A DNA stretch of 64,000 nt, taken from Vibrio taketomensis (GTDB taxonomy: Bacteria; Pseudomonadota; Gammaproteobacteria; Enterobacterales; Vibrionaceae). Each line of letters starts with the position of its first letter. Position 1 is the stretch's first letter. The DNA lies in NCBI RefSeq assembly GCF_009938165.1, contig NZ_AP019649.1:682001-746000 (forward strand). Reading direction: 5' to 3'. Position numbers and translations under genes: made by a program. Shown here piece by piece: positions 48,389 through 58,963 of the stretch. The notes under the pieces are model-generated. The model saw only the letters and a program-made list of their open reading frames with translations. It was not told the origin of the DNA and did not search any database.

Positions 48389-49756
48389 TTAGTATTCAGC
48401 TTGTGAGGTTGGCTGACGAGTTTGATGCTTGATAAATACCGCTACAATCGCCGTGATTGCAAGAGCAAAACAGTAGTATGAGTTTGCTACGATCTCCAAT
48501 GGAGAAAGACTAAATACCGAGCCTAGTAGCAACACTTGCGCGCCGTATGGCAATACACCTTGAACAACGCACGAGAAGATATCCAATAGGCTAGCTGAGC
48601 GGCGAGGAGAGACGTTATTCTCTTCTGCTAGTTGGCGCGCCACGCTACCAGAGACAATGATTGCAACGGTGTTGTTTGCGGTACAGGTATTCACCATAGA
48701 TACAAGGGCTGCGATACCCAATTCACTTGCGCGGCCATTCGCTTGTTTAGAGTGGCTTGAACCAAAGGTGCGAATGATGCCACTGACGAAATTGGTCAGG
48801 AACGCTAAACCACCTTGGCGGCGCATCAGTTCACTCAAACCACCAATTAGCATGGATAGCAGGAAGATCTCTTGCATATTACCAAAGCCAGAATAGATAT
48901 CTTGCCCAAAGTTAGTTAGGCCATAGCCATCAATCGATGACAGACTTACTCCGCCAGCCAGAAGAATGCCGATGGTGAGAACAACAAATACGTTAATGCC
49001 TGACACTGCAAGCACTAAAATCGTTACGTAAGGTAGAACTTTTAGCCATTCAATAGGACCAGTCTCAGGAACTTGAGTTGCAGTGTTATTGAAGGCAAAA
49101 ATTACCAACGCGACAAAGGCTGCTGGAAGCGCAATACGAATATTTTCTTTGAATTTATCTTTCATATCACACCCTTGCGAACGGGTGGCTGCAATAGTGG
49201 TGTCAGAGATAATGGAAAGGTTATCACCAAACATCGCGCCGCTAAGTACTACGCCTGCCGTTAATGGGAGGCTCATACCGGCAGATTGAGCAATACCGAG
49301 TGCTACGGGAGCAACCGCCGCAATGGTACCCATTGATGTGCCCATCGCCGTGGCAATAAAGGCAGAAATCAAAAAGATGCCTGGCAAAATCATGCTAGTA
49401 GGAATCGCCGATAAACCGAGGTTTACCGTGGCATCGACACCACCAGAGGCTTTTGCAACAGCAGCGAAAGCACCAGCAAGCAAGTAGATCAAACACATCG
49501 CGATGATGTCTTGATGACCGACACCACGCATAAAATGTTCAATAGCATGATTGAGCTTATCTTTGCTTAGTAACAGTGCAAGGATCACCGCAGGCAACGC
49601 CGCAATCGGGGCTGGCAGTTGATAAAAAGCGAAATCTACACCCTGTAAAGATAAATAAGTACCCACACCAATGAACAGTGCGAGGAACACAATCAAAGGC
49701 AGCAGTGCAAGCGCCGATGGTGCGATAGTTTTATTAGTATTTTTAGAATTAGACAT
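48389..49756 (-). CDS. NhaC-family Na+/H+ antiporter, copy 3 (near-duplicate of copy 1)
   Basis: A 455-residue polytopic antiporter with the same signatures as the gene at 39422-40789 (ATAMGTSMGTIAAVAPVALG; AMFGDNLSIISDTTIAATRS). The two proteins match at the large majority of positions by eye, differing mainly in the first 15 residues, the FHSAATQ/FNNTATQ loop and the C-terminus. The reading frame is open to 49819, but ATG 49756 (MSNSKNTNKTIAPSALALL) corresponds to the copy 1 start. The upstream flank (ACATTATCAAT and CTAATCGGAC) also resembles copy 1. It lies just outside the island boundary. Confidence 0.9.
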   Translation of the reverse strand: MSNSKNTNKTIAPSALALLPLIVFLALFIGVGTYLSLQGVDFAFYQLPAPIAALPAVILALLLSKDKLNHAIEHFMRGVGHQDIIAMCLIYLLAGAFAAVAKASGGVDATVNLGLSAIPTSMILPGIFLISAFIATAMGTSMGTIAAVAPVALGIAQSAGMSLPLTAGVVLSGAMFGDNLSIISDTTIAATRSQGCDMKDKFKENIRIALPAAFVALVIFAFNNTATQVPETGPIEWLKVLPYVTILVLAVSGINVFVVLTIGILLAGGVSLSSIDGYGLTNFGQDIYSGFGNMQEIFLLSMLIGGLSELMRRQGGLAFLTNFVSGIIRTFGSSHSKQANGRASELGIAALVSMVNTCTANNTVAIIVSGSVARQLAEENNVSPRRSASLLDIFSCVVQGVLPYGAQVLLLGSVFSLSPLEIVANSYYCFALAITAIVAVFIKHQTRQPTSQAEY

Positions 49757-49849
49757 GTGAACGACAACATTATCAATAAATAAGCCAAGCAGACTAATCG
49801 GACACTTGAGCTCTGTCAACTAATAGACGTCTATATGGCTAATTGTTTT

Positions 49850-49879
49850 TTTAAGCGCGTGTTACTAAATGTGTTACCA
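49850..49879. repeat. Direct repeat, left copy (near ssrA 3' end)
   Basis: TTTAAGCGCGTGTTAC followed by TAAATGTGTTACCA. It aligns with the right copy at 50059-50090 apart from small gaps, and each copy contains GTGTTAC twice. Confidence 0.7.
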
Positions 49880-49960
49880 ATGAGTTAGGTAAGGGAGGGG
49901 AACGGGCGTGAAATTGGAAGTTGAGGGGATCTCGTTTGAAGCTATTTATCTGAATATAAA

Positions 49961-49988
49961 AAGGGCCAACTCTTTCGAGTTGGCCCTT
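49961..49988 (-). terminator. Native ssrA terminator
   Basis: A perfect 12-bp stem AAGGGCCAACTC (49961-49972) / GAGTTGGCCCTT (49977-49988) with a TTTC/GAAA loop. Read on the minus strand it ends in TTTTTAT and starts ten bases beyond the CCA end of the tmRNA remnant, which is where the ssrA terminator belongs. Confidence 0.8.
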
Positions 49989-49997
49989 CCAAACGTT

Positions 49998-50018
49998 TGG
50001 TGGAGCTGGCGGAGTTGA
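49998..50018 (-). other. ssrA (tmRNA) 3'-end remnant, attachment site of the island
   Basis: On the minus strand this reads ...TCAACTCCGCCAGCTCCACCA, the 3' end of tmRNA including CCA, with one C fewer than the usual CTCCCGCC. To the right the sequence no longer matches tmRNA, so only the att core is present. The intact ssrA gene is expected beyond the right window edge, next to the integrase. Confidence 0.7.
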
Positions 50019-50058
50019 TAACTAATCTACCAGTGTCCATCTATGTATCGCTAAGCCT

Positions 50059-50090
50059 TTTAAGCCTAGCGTGTTACGGATGTGTTACCA
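50059..50090. repeat. Direct repeat, right copy (island side)
   Basis: TTTAAGCCTAGCGTGTTAC followed by GGATGTGTTACCA, 209 bases from the left copy. The paired GTGTTAC motifs look like integrase arm-binding sites. Confidence 0.65.
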
Positions 50091-50188
50091 CTTTGGTTGT
50101 TTTATAATCAGATGCGAGTCAAATACTTAGCCGATAATTGTCGTTTAGCATCAGCAGGGATGACTAGATCGACTACTCAAAAGTCCAG

Positions 50189-50415
50189 TCATTCTACTTT
50201 CTCATTTTCCATTTGATCCCAGAAATCTGAGTCTAATTCTTTTATTTCCCGTTACTCGATTCATATTCAATGAGTAATGCCTCTTCAGACACGTCCATTG
50301 ATTTAGCTAGCCATGTTTCAGAATTACGTCACTTCTGTGCGCCATGCTCGGCAAAGAATGAAAGAGCAAACGGCATAATTTCGTGGTATTTAGGTAAAGT
50401 TATAACCCATTCCAT
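50189..50415 (-). pseudogene. Small hypothetical gene after hsdR, broken frame
   Basis: ATG at 50413-50415, 16 bases after the hsdR stop, opens MEWVITLPKYHEIMPFALSF then FAEHGAQK and a TGA. The same frame continues as RNSETWLAKSMDVSEEALLI and EYESSNGK; one base further another frame gives EIKELDSDFWDQMENEKVE and a stop at 50189. Together this looks like one small acidic protein of about 75 residues with two disruptions. The family was not recognised. Its place suggests it belongs to the restriction-modification operon. Confidence 0.5.
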
Positions 50416-50430
50416 ATCTAGTAACTCAAA

Positions 50431-53400
50431 CTACCTAGCCATCAACATATCAAATATGACTCTGGCGAACTGTTTCGTTTTACTTGGATCAGATAGAAGC
50501 TGCATCATCTGCTCTTGGTGTGCAGCACTGCTATTTAGAATCGCATCATCAATCGCACGCGGGAAGTCGCCCAGCATGGCTTGTTCGCGGGTGTTATTGG
50601 CAATTTGGCTCATGACCGTTTCGTTCTCAGTGAGCTTGTCACGCACCGTAAAGGCATAGTTGATCATGTCTTTGTCAGTCAGGTTGTCAGTAACAAACAC
50701 CTCGTTGAGCTGCTCAATAATCAAAGACAAAACTCTTCTTTCTTGTCTTTGGCTTTCGCGGTACCAACGTCATTACCGGGCTGAAGTTTGTATTCTGGCG
50801 TATTCTCTTGAAGCTGAATGTCTTGCTGACGGATCTTTGATAAGCGGTAGTGGCTCATCACCACGTTGCCAAGATCAAGCTCGTCTTCTTCGATGACTTT
50901 CTCGCGCAGCATTGGGCGTAGATGGCGCGCGCACAAGCTCAGCTTTTCTAGCTCTTTATCGTCGTAATCGACAATCTGCGACATGAACTCATAGAAGCGA
51001 ACAAAGCTGCCCAAGTCTTTCTTGAAGATCTAAGCGGTCTTTCTCCTGCTTGCACTCTTTAAAGCTGTTTTCTGCATTGGCAATCAACACCGCATCGCCT
51101 GTCTTCTTGGTGCGCTCAAACATGCTCTGGCACGAATATATTCCTCTACCGCAGAGCTGTAACGCTTGCGCCAACGGTCTACCGCAGGCTTACAGATGTT
51201 GCTGATCGCTGCATTGATTTGTTCTTGGTAAAGAAAGCATCAACGAACTGCTCAACCTCTGTCCATAAGAAGATGCCGCTTGCACGCAGCTTTTCTGATA
51301 GGTCAAAGATCTTGTCAGGGTCAGACATCCTCAAGCTCAGCCACTTGGTAAGGCTGGAAAGCGTCAAGAATGTCTTGCGGATCGTTGTAGAAGTCGAGCA
51401 CAAAGGTGCCGCACTCTGCTTTACCCTGATAAGTACGATTCAGGCGAGAGCGTCTGCACACTCAACGCCAGCGAGCTTCTTATCAACATACATGGCGCAG
51501 AGCTTCGGCTGGTCAAAGCCCGTCTGGAACTTGTTGGCGACTAGCATTACCTGATAATCATCAGTGTTGAAGGCTTTGCGCATCTCACGACCTTTAAGAT
51601 CAGGGTTCATGTTGTGCTCAGTGAACTTCTGATCCATAAACGCAGTGCTGTCTGGGTCGGCGGCGTTAAATTCCACTTCACCAGAGAATGCCACCATGGC
51701 GCGAATGCCCGCATAACCATGTTCAGACACGTACTTATCAAACGCCAGTTTATACCGCACTGCCTCTTTACGTGAGCTGGTAACCACCATTGCTTTGGCT
51801 TGACCACCCAATAAGCCCATCACGTTCTTTTGAAGTGCTCGACAATCACTTTTACTTTTGCGAGATGTTATGGTCGTGCAGGCGCACCCAGTTATTAAGC
51901 TTCACCTGGCTTTGCCTGAATCACCTCTTTGTCATCAGCTTCGAGCTTTGCTTGAGCTGATAGATCACCTTGTAGTTGGTGTAGTTCTTCAGCACATCAA
52001 GAATGAAACCCTCTTCAATCGCCTGACGCATAGAGTAGATATGGTAAGCCACTGGCAAGTTGCGTTTAGACGCAGGTTGCTCGGGATCGGGTCTGCGACC
52101 AAACAGCTCCAGAGTTTTAGGCTTTGGCGTTGCGGTAAAGGCGTAATAGCTCAGGTTGGCACTGCCTCGACGCGCAGCAATGGTGGCATCGAGAATATCT
52201 TCAGATGAAAGCTCGGTGTCATCATCGGTTTCATCCGTCATCAACACTTCTTTAGCTGACGAGCGGTTGAACCTGTTTGTGATGAGTGCGCTTCGTCGGC
52301 AATGATGGCGTAACGACGCTCTTTCAGTGACGTTGAGTTCTCAATCGCCTTTAACACATGCGGGAACGTTTGAATGGTCACGATGATGATTGGCTGAGAC
52401 GTTTCCAGTGCCGTTGCCAGCTTCTCTGATTTAGAGCCATCGCCTTCTTTGCGGTTGATGCGACCCACCACGCCATCGGCATGTTCAAACTGATAGATGG
52501 TGTCTTGTAACTGGTCATCCAGTACGGTGCGGTCAGTCACCACAATCACCGAATCAAACTTGTTGCCGTTAGCATCATGCAGGGTCGAGAGTTGGTGTGC
52601 TGTCCATGCAATCGAGTTAGATTTACCCGAACCCGCACTGTGTTGGATCAGGTATTTATTGCCAGTGCCCTCAATCGCGGCGTTAACCAGTTGTTACTAC
52701 ATCCCACTGGTGGTAACGCGGGAAGATCAGAGTTTCTTTCTTGGTTTACGCCCTTCCCAGTCTTCCTTTTCTTCAATTTGAAGATGGATAAAGCGCCCGA
52801 TGATATTGAGCAGGTTGTCTGGCGTTAATACTTCATTCCACAGGTAATCAGTCGCGTAGCGGTTTTCATCTTCAGGGATGTCATTGCCCTTGCCACCATC
52901 ATGCGTACCTTTGTTAAATGGCAAGAAAAACGTTTGGTCACCCGCTAGCTTGGTTGCCATGTGAACTTCATACTGGCTTACAGCGAAATGCACTAAGGCA
53001 CCGCGTTTAAAGCTCAAAAGCGGTTCTGGCTTTTAGTGGCTGGGTCTTTCGGTAAACGGGTCAGTTTGTACTGCGCAATGGCGTTTTCGACCGCTTGTTT
53101 GAACTCAGATTTCAGCTCAAGGGTAGAAACTGGCAAACCATTAACGAATAGCACAAGTCAATGCGCCAGCGCTTTGCGCTGTTTTATTCAAAACAGGTTG
53201 TTCGCTCAAGGCTGTCGCTTTTTACCCGTTGCTTCAAATTCAGCTTGCGTGGCCTGCTCTTTTGAAATGTGGGACTGTAAACCAGCTCAGGCACAATACG
53301 GAAAATGTTGTGCTGGTAACGTGCTAAAGTTTCAGGGTTGAGGTTATGCTCTGGCTTAAATTGACACAATTCAAAACGGGCATTGCGGATTTTCAAACCA

Positions 53401-53693
53401 TGACGCAACAAAGTACCAAAGGTGCGTGACGCACGATCAGTGGCGTTCTCATCGGCTTTTAAGCTGTAACCAAGGCATCAAGAAAGTGGCGTTCTGAGTC
53501 AGTCGGGAAGACTTTGCAGAACTTCTCCACTCTTTCGGCTGCGTCTGTTTGATAAAGGTCAGCACATCCGCCTCGAAAGAGCCGATTCGCGATTGTAGCC
53601 CTCACCAGTGCCTTGCACCCAGCCATTAGCCACCATCTGGCTGATGATGTCGTCCTGAAATACCCTTTCGACAGTTGAATCTCTAGACATCAT
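50431..53693 (-). pseudogene. hsdR: Type I restriction enzyme R subunit HsdR, many frameshifts
   Basis: Fragments in all three frames, read in order, give one HsdR of about 1,085 residues: M-M-S-R-D-S-T-V-E-R-V-F-Q-D-D at the start, the nuclease ExK motif in VNGLPVSTLELKSEF, the SF2 motor with QHSAGSGKSNSIAW, VVTDRTVLDDQL, IADEAHSSQTG (DEAH) and FTATPKPKTLELFG, then NKFQTGFDQPKLCAMYVDK, and a helical C-terminus ending FARVIFDMLMAR. HsdR translocates and cuts unmethylated DNA with HsdM and HsdS. At least a dozen single-base losses break the frame (for example TTGTGC for TTGGTGC near 53155); conserved sequence resumes immediately after each. I suspect sequencing errors. The start overlaps the DUF2971 gene by 11 bases. 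Confidence 0.85.
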
Positions 53694-54313
53694 GGCTCTC
53701 CTGTCTCACGTTCAGATTGTAAACAGGAGTAACGTGACAGTAGACCATATCTTCCGTCCAGTCCTTTAGTTTAATTGATGGGTCTATTGCTTGGACAATT
53801 GCCTTTAACAAAGCTTTCTGTGCGTCATCAGCCTTTTCACCAAAAATAATCTCCTTCACTTGTACTGGAATAAAATTACCCGTTTGAGCGAAGACCTTAT
53901 CTCCTCCTCGTAGTGCCAATAACTGGCTTTGCAAGAAAGCACATTTTAGCCCTTTCGAGCGTCGTAGGTACAGAAGCGATTAGATTTGATTGAGATTCGT
54001 AATTTACTTCTCTTAAATCTGCCGATTCGTCAAGCTCAACCCCAATTGCTATGCCTCGGTTACCATCGGCATAATGCGCCACATCAAAGGTTATTGCTGT
54101 ACTTTGCTAATGAACAAAACCTTAGAGAACTTTTATGGCTTTCTAGTGCAGCTAAAGCCTCAGAAGGAATATCACTTCCATAAGTATAAAACCCTCCATA
54201 GGATCATTCATAGACTCAAAGGTAGCAGCGTATAAGCGTTTGTTTACGATGATGTCCAATATGAATTCGAAGCGATCCAGCGTTCTAAACTTATACAGCG
54301 TCACAGCATTCAT
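53683..54313 (-). pseudogene. DUF2971-like protein between hsdS and hsdR, frameshifted
   Basis: Starting at ATG 54311-54313 the repaired product reads MNAVTLYKFRTLDRFEFILD, then KRLYAATFESMNDPMEGF, CSLAKYSNN..LMWAHYADGNRGIAIGVELDE, KASYWHYEEEIRVFAQTGNF and ends VYNLNVRQESHDV at 53683, about 210 residues. The LYKFR start, the ND-P-xE motif, the W-x-H-YA motif followed by G-I-A-I-G, and YWxYEEEIR are the pattern of DUF2971. The function is unknown; DUF2971 genes are sometimes found in defence loci. At least three frame breaks are present. The start region is in the same frame as the hsdS end, and the stop overlaps hsdR. Confidence 0.7.
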
Positions 54314-55687
54314 CCTCGCTCGTTGATTCATTCTCTGCCAATTACGGACGTCGATCTTGCCAGTGACGACTGCCGAAATGAGCGAAGTTCGCCTTTCTTT
54401 CAAAGAACGATTGATTTTTCAGCTTGCTCGATACAACGTAAATGTTTATCGCTAAGCTCATCAAGCATATCAGCGATTGAAATTTGCTCATCTAAAGGCG
54501 GTACGGGGATACGTTGCTCCCCTAACATTGTCCGGCTAATTCTTAAGCGGAAACCACCACCTACTCTACATAAATCTTGAATCCATCTTAGCCAAGGAGT
54601 GGAGTTAGTCAGGTAGACATAAATCTTGCATCAAAGTCTCGATGTTTTAGAATTGCGTTATCCACAGAAGTTATGACTTTGACTCCTAAATCTGGAGCCA
54701 AGCAAGAGCGGCCCACTGGACCATCTAAACGGCAAATAAGGACATCATTAGGCTTCACTTCGGTGCAATTCAATTTTTAAAAGATGATTCAGAAATGTAT
54801 CTAAAACCTTTTTCTTTAAATTCACCTATGCCAACATTTCCAGTTTGAAGTAACCGTACACCAGAATCGGTTATGTAAGGACTTTCAATCCAATCACCAT
54901 CGGTGAATGTTTTATATCCATCCGCCGCACTGAATTTCAACTCCATAATTTTCCAGTGCAGAGGCACGGCATCAAACCACTCCACACCAGAATCTTTCAT
55001 TGGTGCTTGCGGGTTCAATCCTTTGGTCACCGCATGGCTGATAACCGCTTGACGCTTTTCTTTAAGCAGCTTAATCAGTTGCTGCTGCTTTTCGATCAAG
55101 GTGTCGATTTTGGCGGTTTCGTGTTCGAGAAAAGAAAGGATTGCGCTTTGCTCTTCAATATCCGGCAAAGGTAAGAACAAGCTTTTAACAATGCTTGAAT
55201 TCAAACCATGCATGATGGAGCCTTTACCTTGCTGCCTAATTTGAAAAGCCACTTGGAGATTCATCGATTAACAATTTGAAGAAATCAGACTTTACCATGT
55301 CTCTCTCTCAATCGAAGTAGATGAGAGTCAATAATCCCCAACGCTGCCGTTTCTGGTACGATCTCGCATTTACCACTCGTTCCCATCATGGTAATTAGTA
55401 TGTCACCGGGAGTCGCTTTGTAGACCTCCATTTCCTTGAACTTAGAGTCACTTATTCTTCTCTTCCAAGAGAAAGTTTTTTGATTACATTTTCTTGTCCA
55501 AAAACAAAATGCCATCTTCTACCATGTCTTCAAGTTTTAATGCGCTTCCAAATGGCCCAATTTTAATTCCCTCTGCACCATCTTTTAAAAGGTATCGAAC
55601 TTGTTTTGTGTTCCAGTGCGACGGAAGCGTGTCTAAGCTGCTGATGCCTGAAGCCTGATATTCCGGATATGCCTGATACTTACCCAT
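54314..55687 (-). pseudogene. hsdS: Type I specificity subunit HsdS, frameshifted
   Basis: Two target-recognition domains separated by the conserved helix are visible. TRD1 begins MGKYQAYPEYQASGISSLDT and LPSHWNTKQVRYLLKDG. The central conserved region is LPDIEEQSAILSFLEHETAK and IEKQQQLIKLLKEKRQAVIS, followed by VEWFDAVPLHWKIMELKF (TRD2) and the distal repeat PVPPLDEQISIADMLDELSD with KSIVLLKERRTSLISAVVTG. Breaks occur near 55500, 55450, 55280, 54780, 54650 and 54410. The ATG overlaps the hsdM stop (TAATG). The true end is uncertain because the frame runs into the DUF2971 gene; 54314 is an estimate. Confidence 0.8.
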
Positions 55688-57982
55688 TATGAATGCACCT
55701 CTTGCAGTAGCTTCATAATGTCTGCACTCACGACATCCAAATCGGCATCATGGCTTCCAGCACACGTGGTGGCTGGTAAACATAGAAATGGCGGTTGAAT
55801 GGGATTTCGTAACCCACCACACCAATTTCATTGTCTTTGTCATCGCGCTTGTCTGCGTTAATCCACGCATCGACAACGTGTGGCTGCACTTCGCGCTTGA
55901 AGTAGCTTTCGATTAGGTTGATGTGGTCACTGTTGGATCTAGCGGCACGTTCTCGTTATCACGCAGGTCGCCATCCTGTTGGAACTCAACCACTTTTCCT
56001 TTGTAGTCGAAAGCCCCGTACAACGGCTGCGCATCTTCTTTCAGCACTTTCTTGATCACAGGCTCAGCGTCTTGGTTCTTCCAAGTAATCGCATCGGTAA
56101 ACTGTTTCTTCTGCTTGGCGTCGAACTTGATGCCAGTAGCCTTGAATGCGCCTTTGAGGGCCAGCTCAAACTGGTTGAAGTCGTCAGATTGCTGCGCCTT
56201 TCCGCCAAGCTTGTCGCCCACGGCAACTTGCAGAGCTTTTGCTGCATCCATTAGGGCTTTCTGGCTAAGCCAAAGTTTGCTGTCCAATACGTCTTTGATT
56301 TGCTTTTCTTTCAGCTCAGGGAAGTCGGCTTTGATCAGCGCACGCACTTCGGTTTCTACGTCAATCAGTGAGCCATAAGTCTCTTCATTCCACTCGGAGC
56401 CGAACTGCTCAAAGACAGCCTGCATTACCGCGTTAAATGGTTTAGGTGCAAAGCGCAGTGATTCCACCGCTGCATCAGTGATTTGCGCAGAAAGACGCAG
56501 TGGGCGCTCGATGGTCAGGCGGCGGTAGCCAAACTCATGCGTATCAAAAATCTTAGCGGTTAGTGGTTTGCCACTTTCTGTCAGGGTATCCACCTCAACA
56601 AACTCACCAAAGTTCTTGGTGATGGCGCGGATTTCATCATCGGTCAGGAAGTGACGCTTAGAACCCAGCGACTTACGCATTTTGCTGCTTAAGTTGGCAC
56701 CATTGATAAGCTGCACTTTGCCTTTACGCTCTGGTCTTTCTTGTTGGTCAGCACCCAAACGTAGGTCGCAATGCCTGTGTTGTAGAACATATCGGTTGGT
56801 AGCGCGACAATGGCTTCAAGTAGGTCAGCCTCTAAGATGTAAGCGACGAATTTCACTTTCACCACTACCCGCACCGCCTGTAAACAGCGGCGAACCGTTA
56901 AGGATAATGCCAATACGACCACCATCAGTAACAAGGTTATCGACGTTCTTCTTATCACGCATCTTGCTGATAAGGTGCATCAAGAACAGAAGCGAGCCAT
57001 CAGAAACACGCGGCAAGCCTGCGCCAAAGCGTCCATCAAAGCCTTTTGTTCGTGCTCGTCTTTGATTTCACCCTCAATCTTTTTCCAATCGACACCGAAC
57101 GGCGGGTTAGACAGCATGTAGTCAAACTTGTCGGCTGGCAGTTGGTCATTCGACAGGTGTTGCCTAGTTTGATGCGGCTAACATCTTGCCCTTTGATCAG
57201 CATATCTGCCTTACAGATAGCGTAAGACTCAGGGTTTAGCTCCTGACCAAATGCACGCATCACTGCTTTCGGGTTAAGTTCGTGCACGTATTCCATGCCT
57301 GACGAGAGGAAGCCACCTGTACCCGCTGTTGGGTCATAGATGGTGCGGATGATGCCGTCTTTGGTTGGGCTTCATCGTCTTCCATAAATACCAATGAGGT
57401 AGTCAGGCGCACGATGTCACGCGGGTAAAGTGTTCACCCGCCGTTTCATTCGAGCTTTCCGCAAAGCGGCGGATCAATTCTTCAAACACCAAACCCATCT
57501 CGTAGTTAGAGATATTACTTGGGCTAAGGTCGGTGGTGGCAAACTTCTTCACCACTTTGTAAAGCAGGTTGGCATCTTCCAGCAAACCAACAAATTCATC
57601 GAACTTGAAGTGCTCGAAAATCTCACGCGCATCTTTGGAGAATGACTGCACGTATTCTCAAGGTTCGCCTTGATGTTGCTTTGCCCCATCTTGCCAAGGT
57701 TCATTGGCGAGGTGTTGAAGAACGACAAACCATCAGGCTGCGCTGGTGATTGTGTTGCACGTAGTAAGAACTTTTCCTGCGCTTCTTCTGGCAGGTTCAT
57801 CGCCTTAATGCGTTCATGCTCGGCAACCACGGCATCTTTGCTTGGCTCAAGCACACTCAAGGCGACGAAGCAGGGTAAACGGCAGGATCACGACCGTACT
57901 GAGATTGTTTGAAGTCACCGCGAAGCAGGTCAGCCACTGACCAGATAAAGGCAGCGGTTTGAGAGAAGTTGTTGTTAGTCAT
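55687..57982 (-). pseudogene. hsdM: Type I DNA methyltransferase HsdM, frameshifted
   Basis: An N6-adenine methyltransferase subunit. Reading across frames gives [96 protein letters not shown] (AdoMet motif I), [17 protein letters not shown] (NPPF catalytic motif) and [13 protein letters not shown] near the end, about 765 residues. About eleven small indels break it, for example CCC for CCCC before GCGTGAC near 57420, GT losses near 57890 and 57862, and one extra T near 56850. It is the first gene of the operon. Confidence 0.88.
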
Positions 57983-58306
57983 GATACGTACAGAGACAAT
58001 AAAATTGCTCCGATTATATATGAATGCTGATTATCTTTGTGATGTATTAATGCGGGTAATTGGAAAATGAGATAAATTTTACGCCGATTCATGGATATGG
58101 GGAGGGTGTTGGCTGATCTCGCCCCCTATGAACCCATAAAGCTGGAGCCTGTCTTTGATCTCCATTCACTAACTGCCACTAATTCAAACTAAAATTCTGA
58201 TTATCATGTGAAATTTATTGAGAAGCTGTCGCCAAAAACAGGCTCTTTATCAAAATAGTTCAGTATGCCTGCATAGTCGTCCTTGATTCAAATAGGAGAG
58301 ATATCT
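57983..58306. other. Divergent promoter region between hsdM and a hypothetical gene
   Basis: 324 bases carrying both promoters. AGGAGAG at 58294-58300 is the ribosome site of the plus-strand gene. No palindromic C-protein operator or repeat was found. Confidence 0.45.
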
Positions 58307-58922
58307 ATGAAAGCTGAATACTTGAAAGACATTGAATTAACTTTTGAGAGGATGGTTTAGTGGTAGAGCTAGATATATGTGATGCCCTACAAGGATGACG
58401 GTTGATGTTAAAGTGAGTGAAAGGCTAACGGATGGTCGGCTTGATCATAAAGCATGGGTTATGACGGAGTTTGATGATCTTTATAACAAGATAAGGTTTG
58501 TTGACCTTTACAGCTACCAGAAGCAAGTAGGGTACAGTTCACTTGCTGTCTCAATTTTAGTCGAGCTCTATAAAAGCATTATGGAACCAACATTACTTAG
58601 TGCAACCAAATGTTATGGCAACCTTAGCTCAATCGGCGATGAGAACCCAGAGATCCAGCATTTAAAACGAGTTAAGTTTTGGTCAGACTTGGGTTTCTCG
58701 GTTAGCCAAGGAGGGCACGAGGATAATCCTAGGATGGTGTGTTTGTTGCAAAACTTAAGTATTAGTCCTAACGCAAAGGATGTATCTCAAGAGTTCTACA
58801 AATTTCGAACTACGTATGACAATTATTGGAACGTAGTAACGGTGATGTTTGAGGCACTTTGTGGTTTGTTTAGTGCCTCGTACCGTGGATTATGCAGTTT
58901 TATGCAATTCTTATTCAATTAA
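58307..58922 (+). pseudogene. Hypothetical protein divergent from hsdM, two frameshifts
   Basis: ATG 58307 with AGGAGAG six bases upstream opens MKAEYLKDIELTFERMV, then a stop. The next frame continues LVVELDICDALQG, and a third, from 58395, gives MTVDVKVSERLTDGRLDHKA to the stop at 58922. Joined, this is about 205 residues. No domain was recognised; the C-terminal part contains a hydrophobic stretch VVTVMFEALCGLFSASYRGL. Its position as a divergent partner of the hsd operon in the island suggests cargo, function unknown. Confidence 0.55.
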
Positions 58923-58963
58923 TACTGCCGAAATCGCTTCAAAGAGGTCATATTAACGAGTTT

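Larger units (their letters stand above)
49757..50188. other. Island left junction region without genes
   Basis: 432 bases between the nhaC copy 3 gene and the small hsd-operon gene. They hold the two direct repeats, the ssrA terminator and the ssrA 3' remnant listed separately; no gene was seen. Confidence 0.6.

Noticed and set aside
49998..50018. A complete tmRNA gene at the island edge
   Set aside because: Only about 21 bases match the 3' end; the tag-peptide region and 5' half are absent, so it is an att remnant.
50431..57982. Calling the hsd operon a genuinely dead, decayed locus
   Set aside because: The breaks are almost all one- or two-base losses in short runs and conserved sequence resumes directly after each; sequencing error explains this better, though it is unproven.
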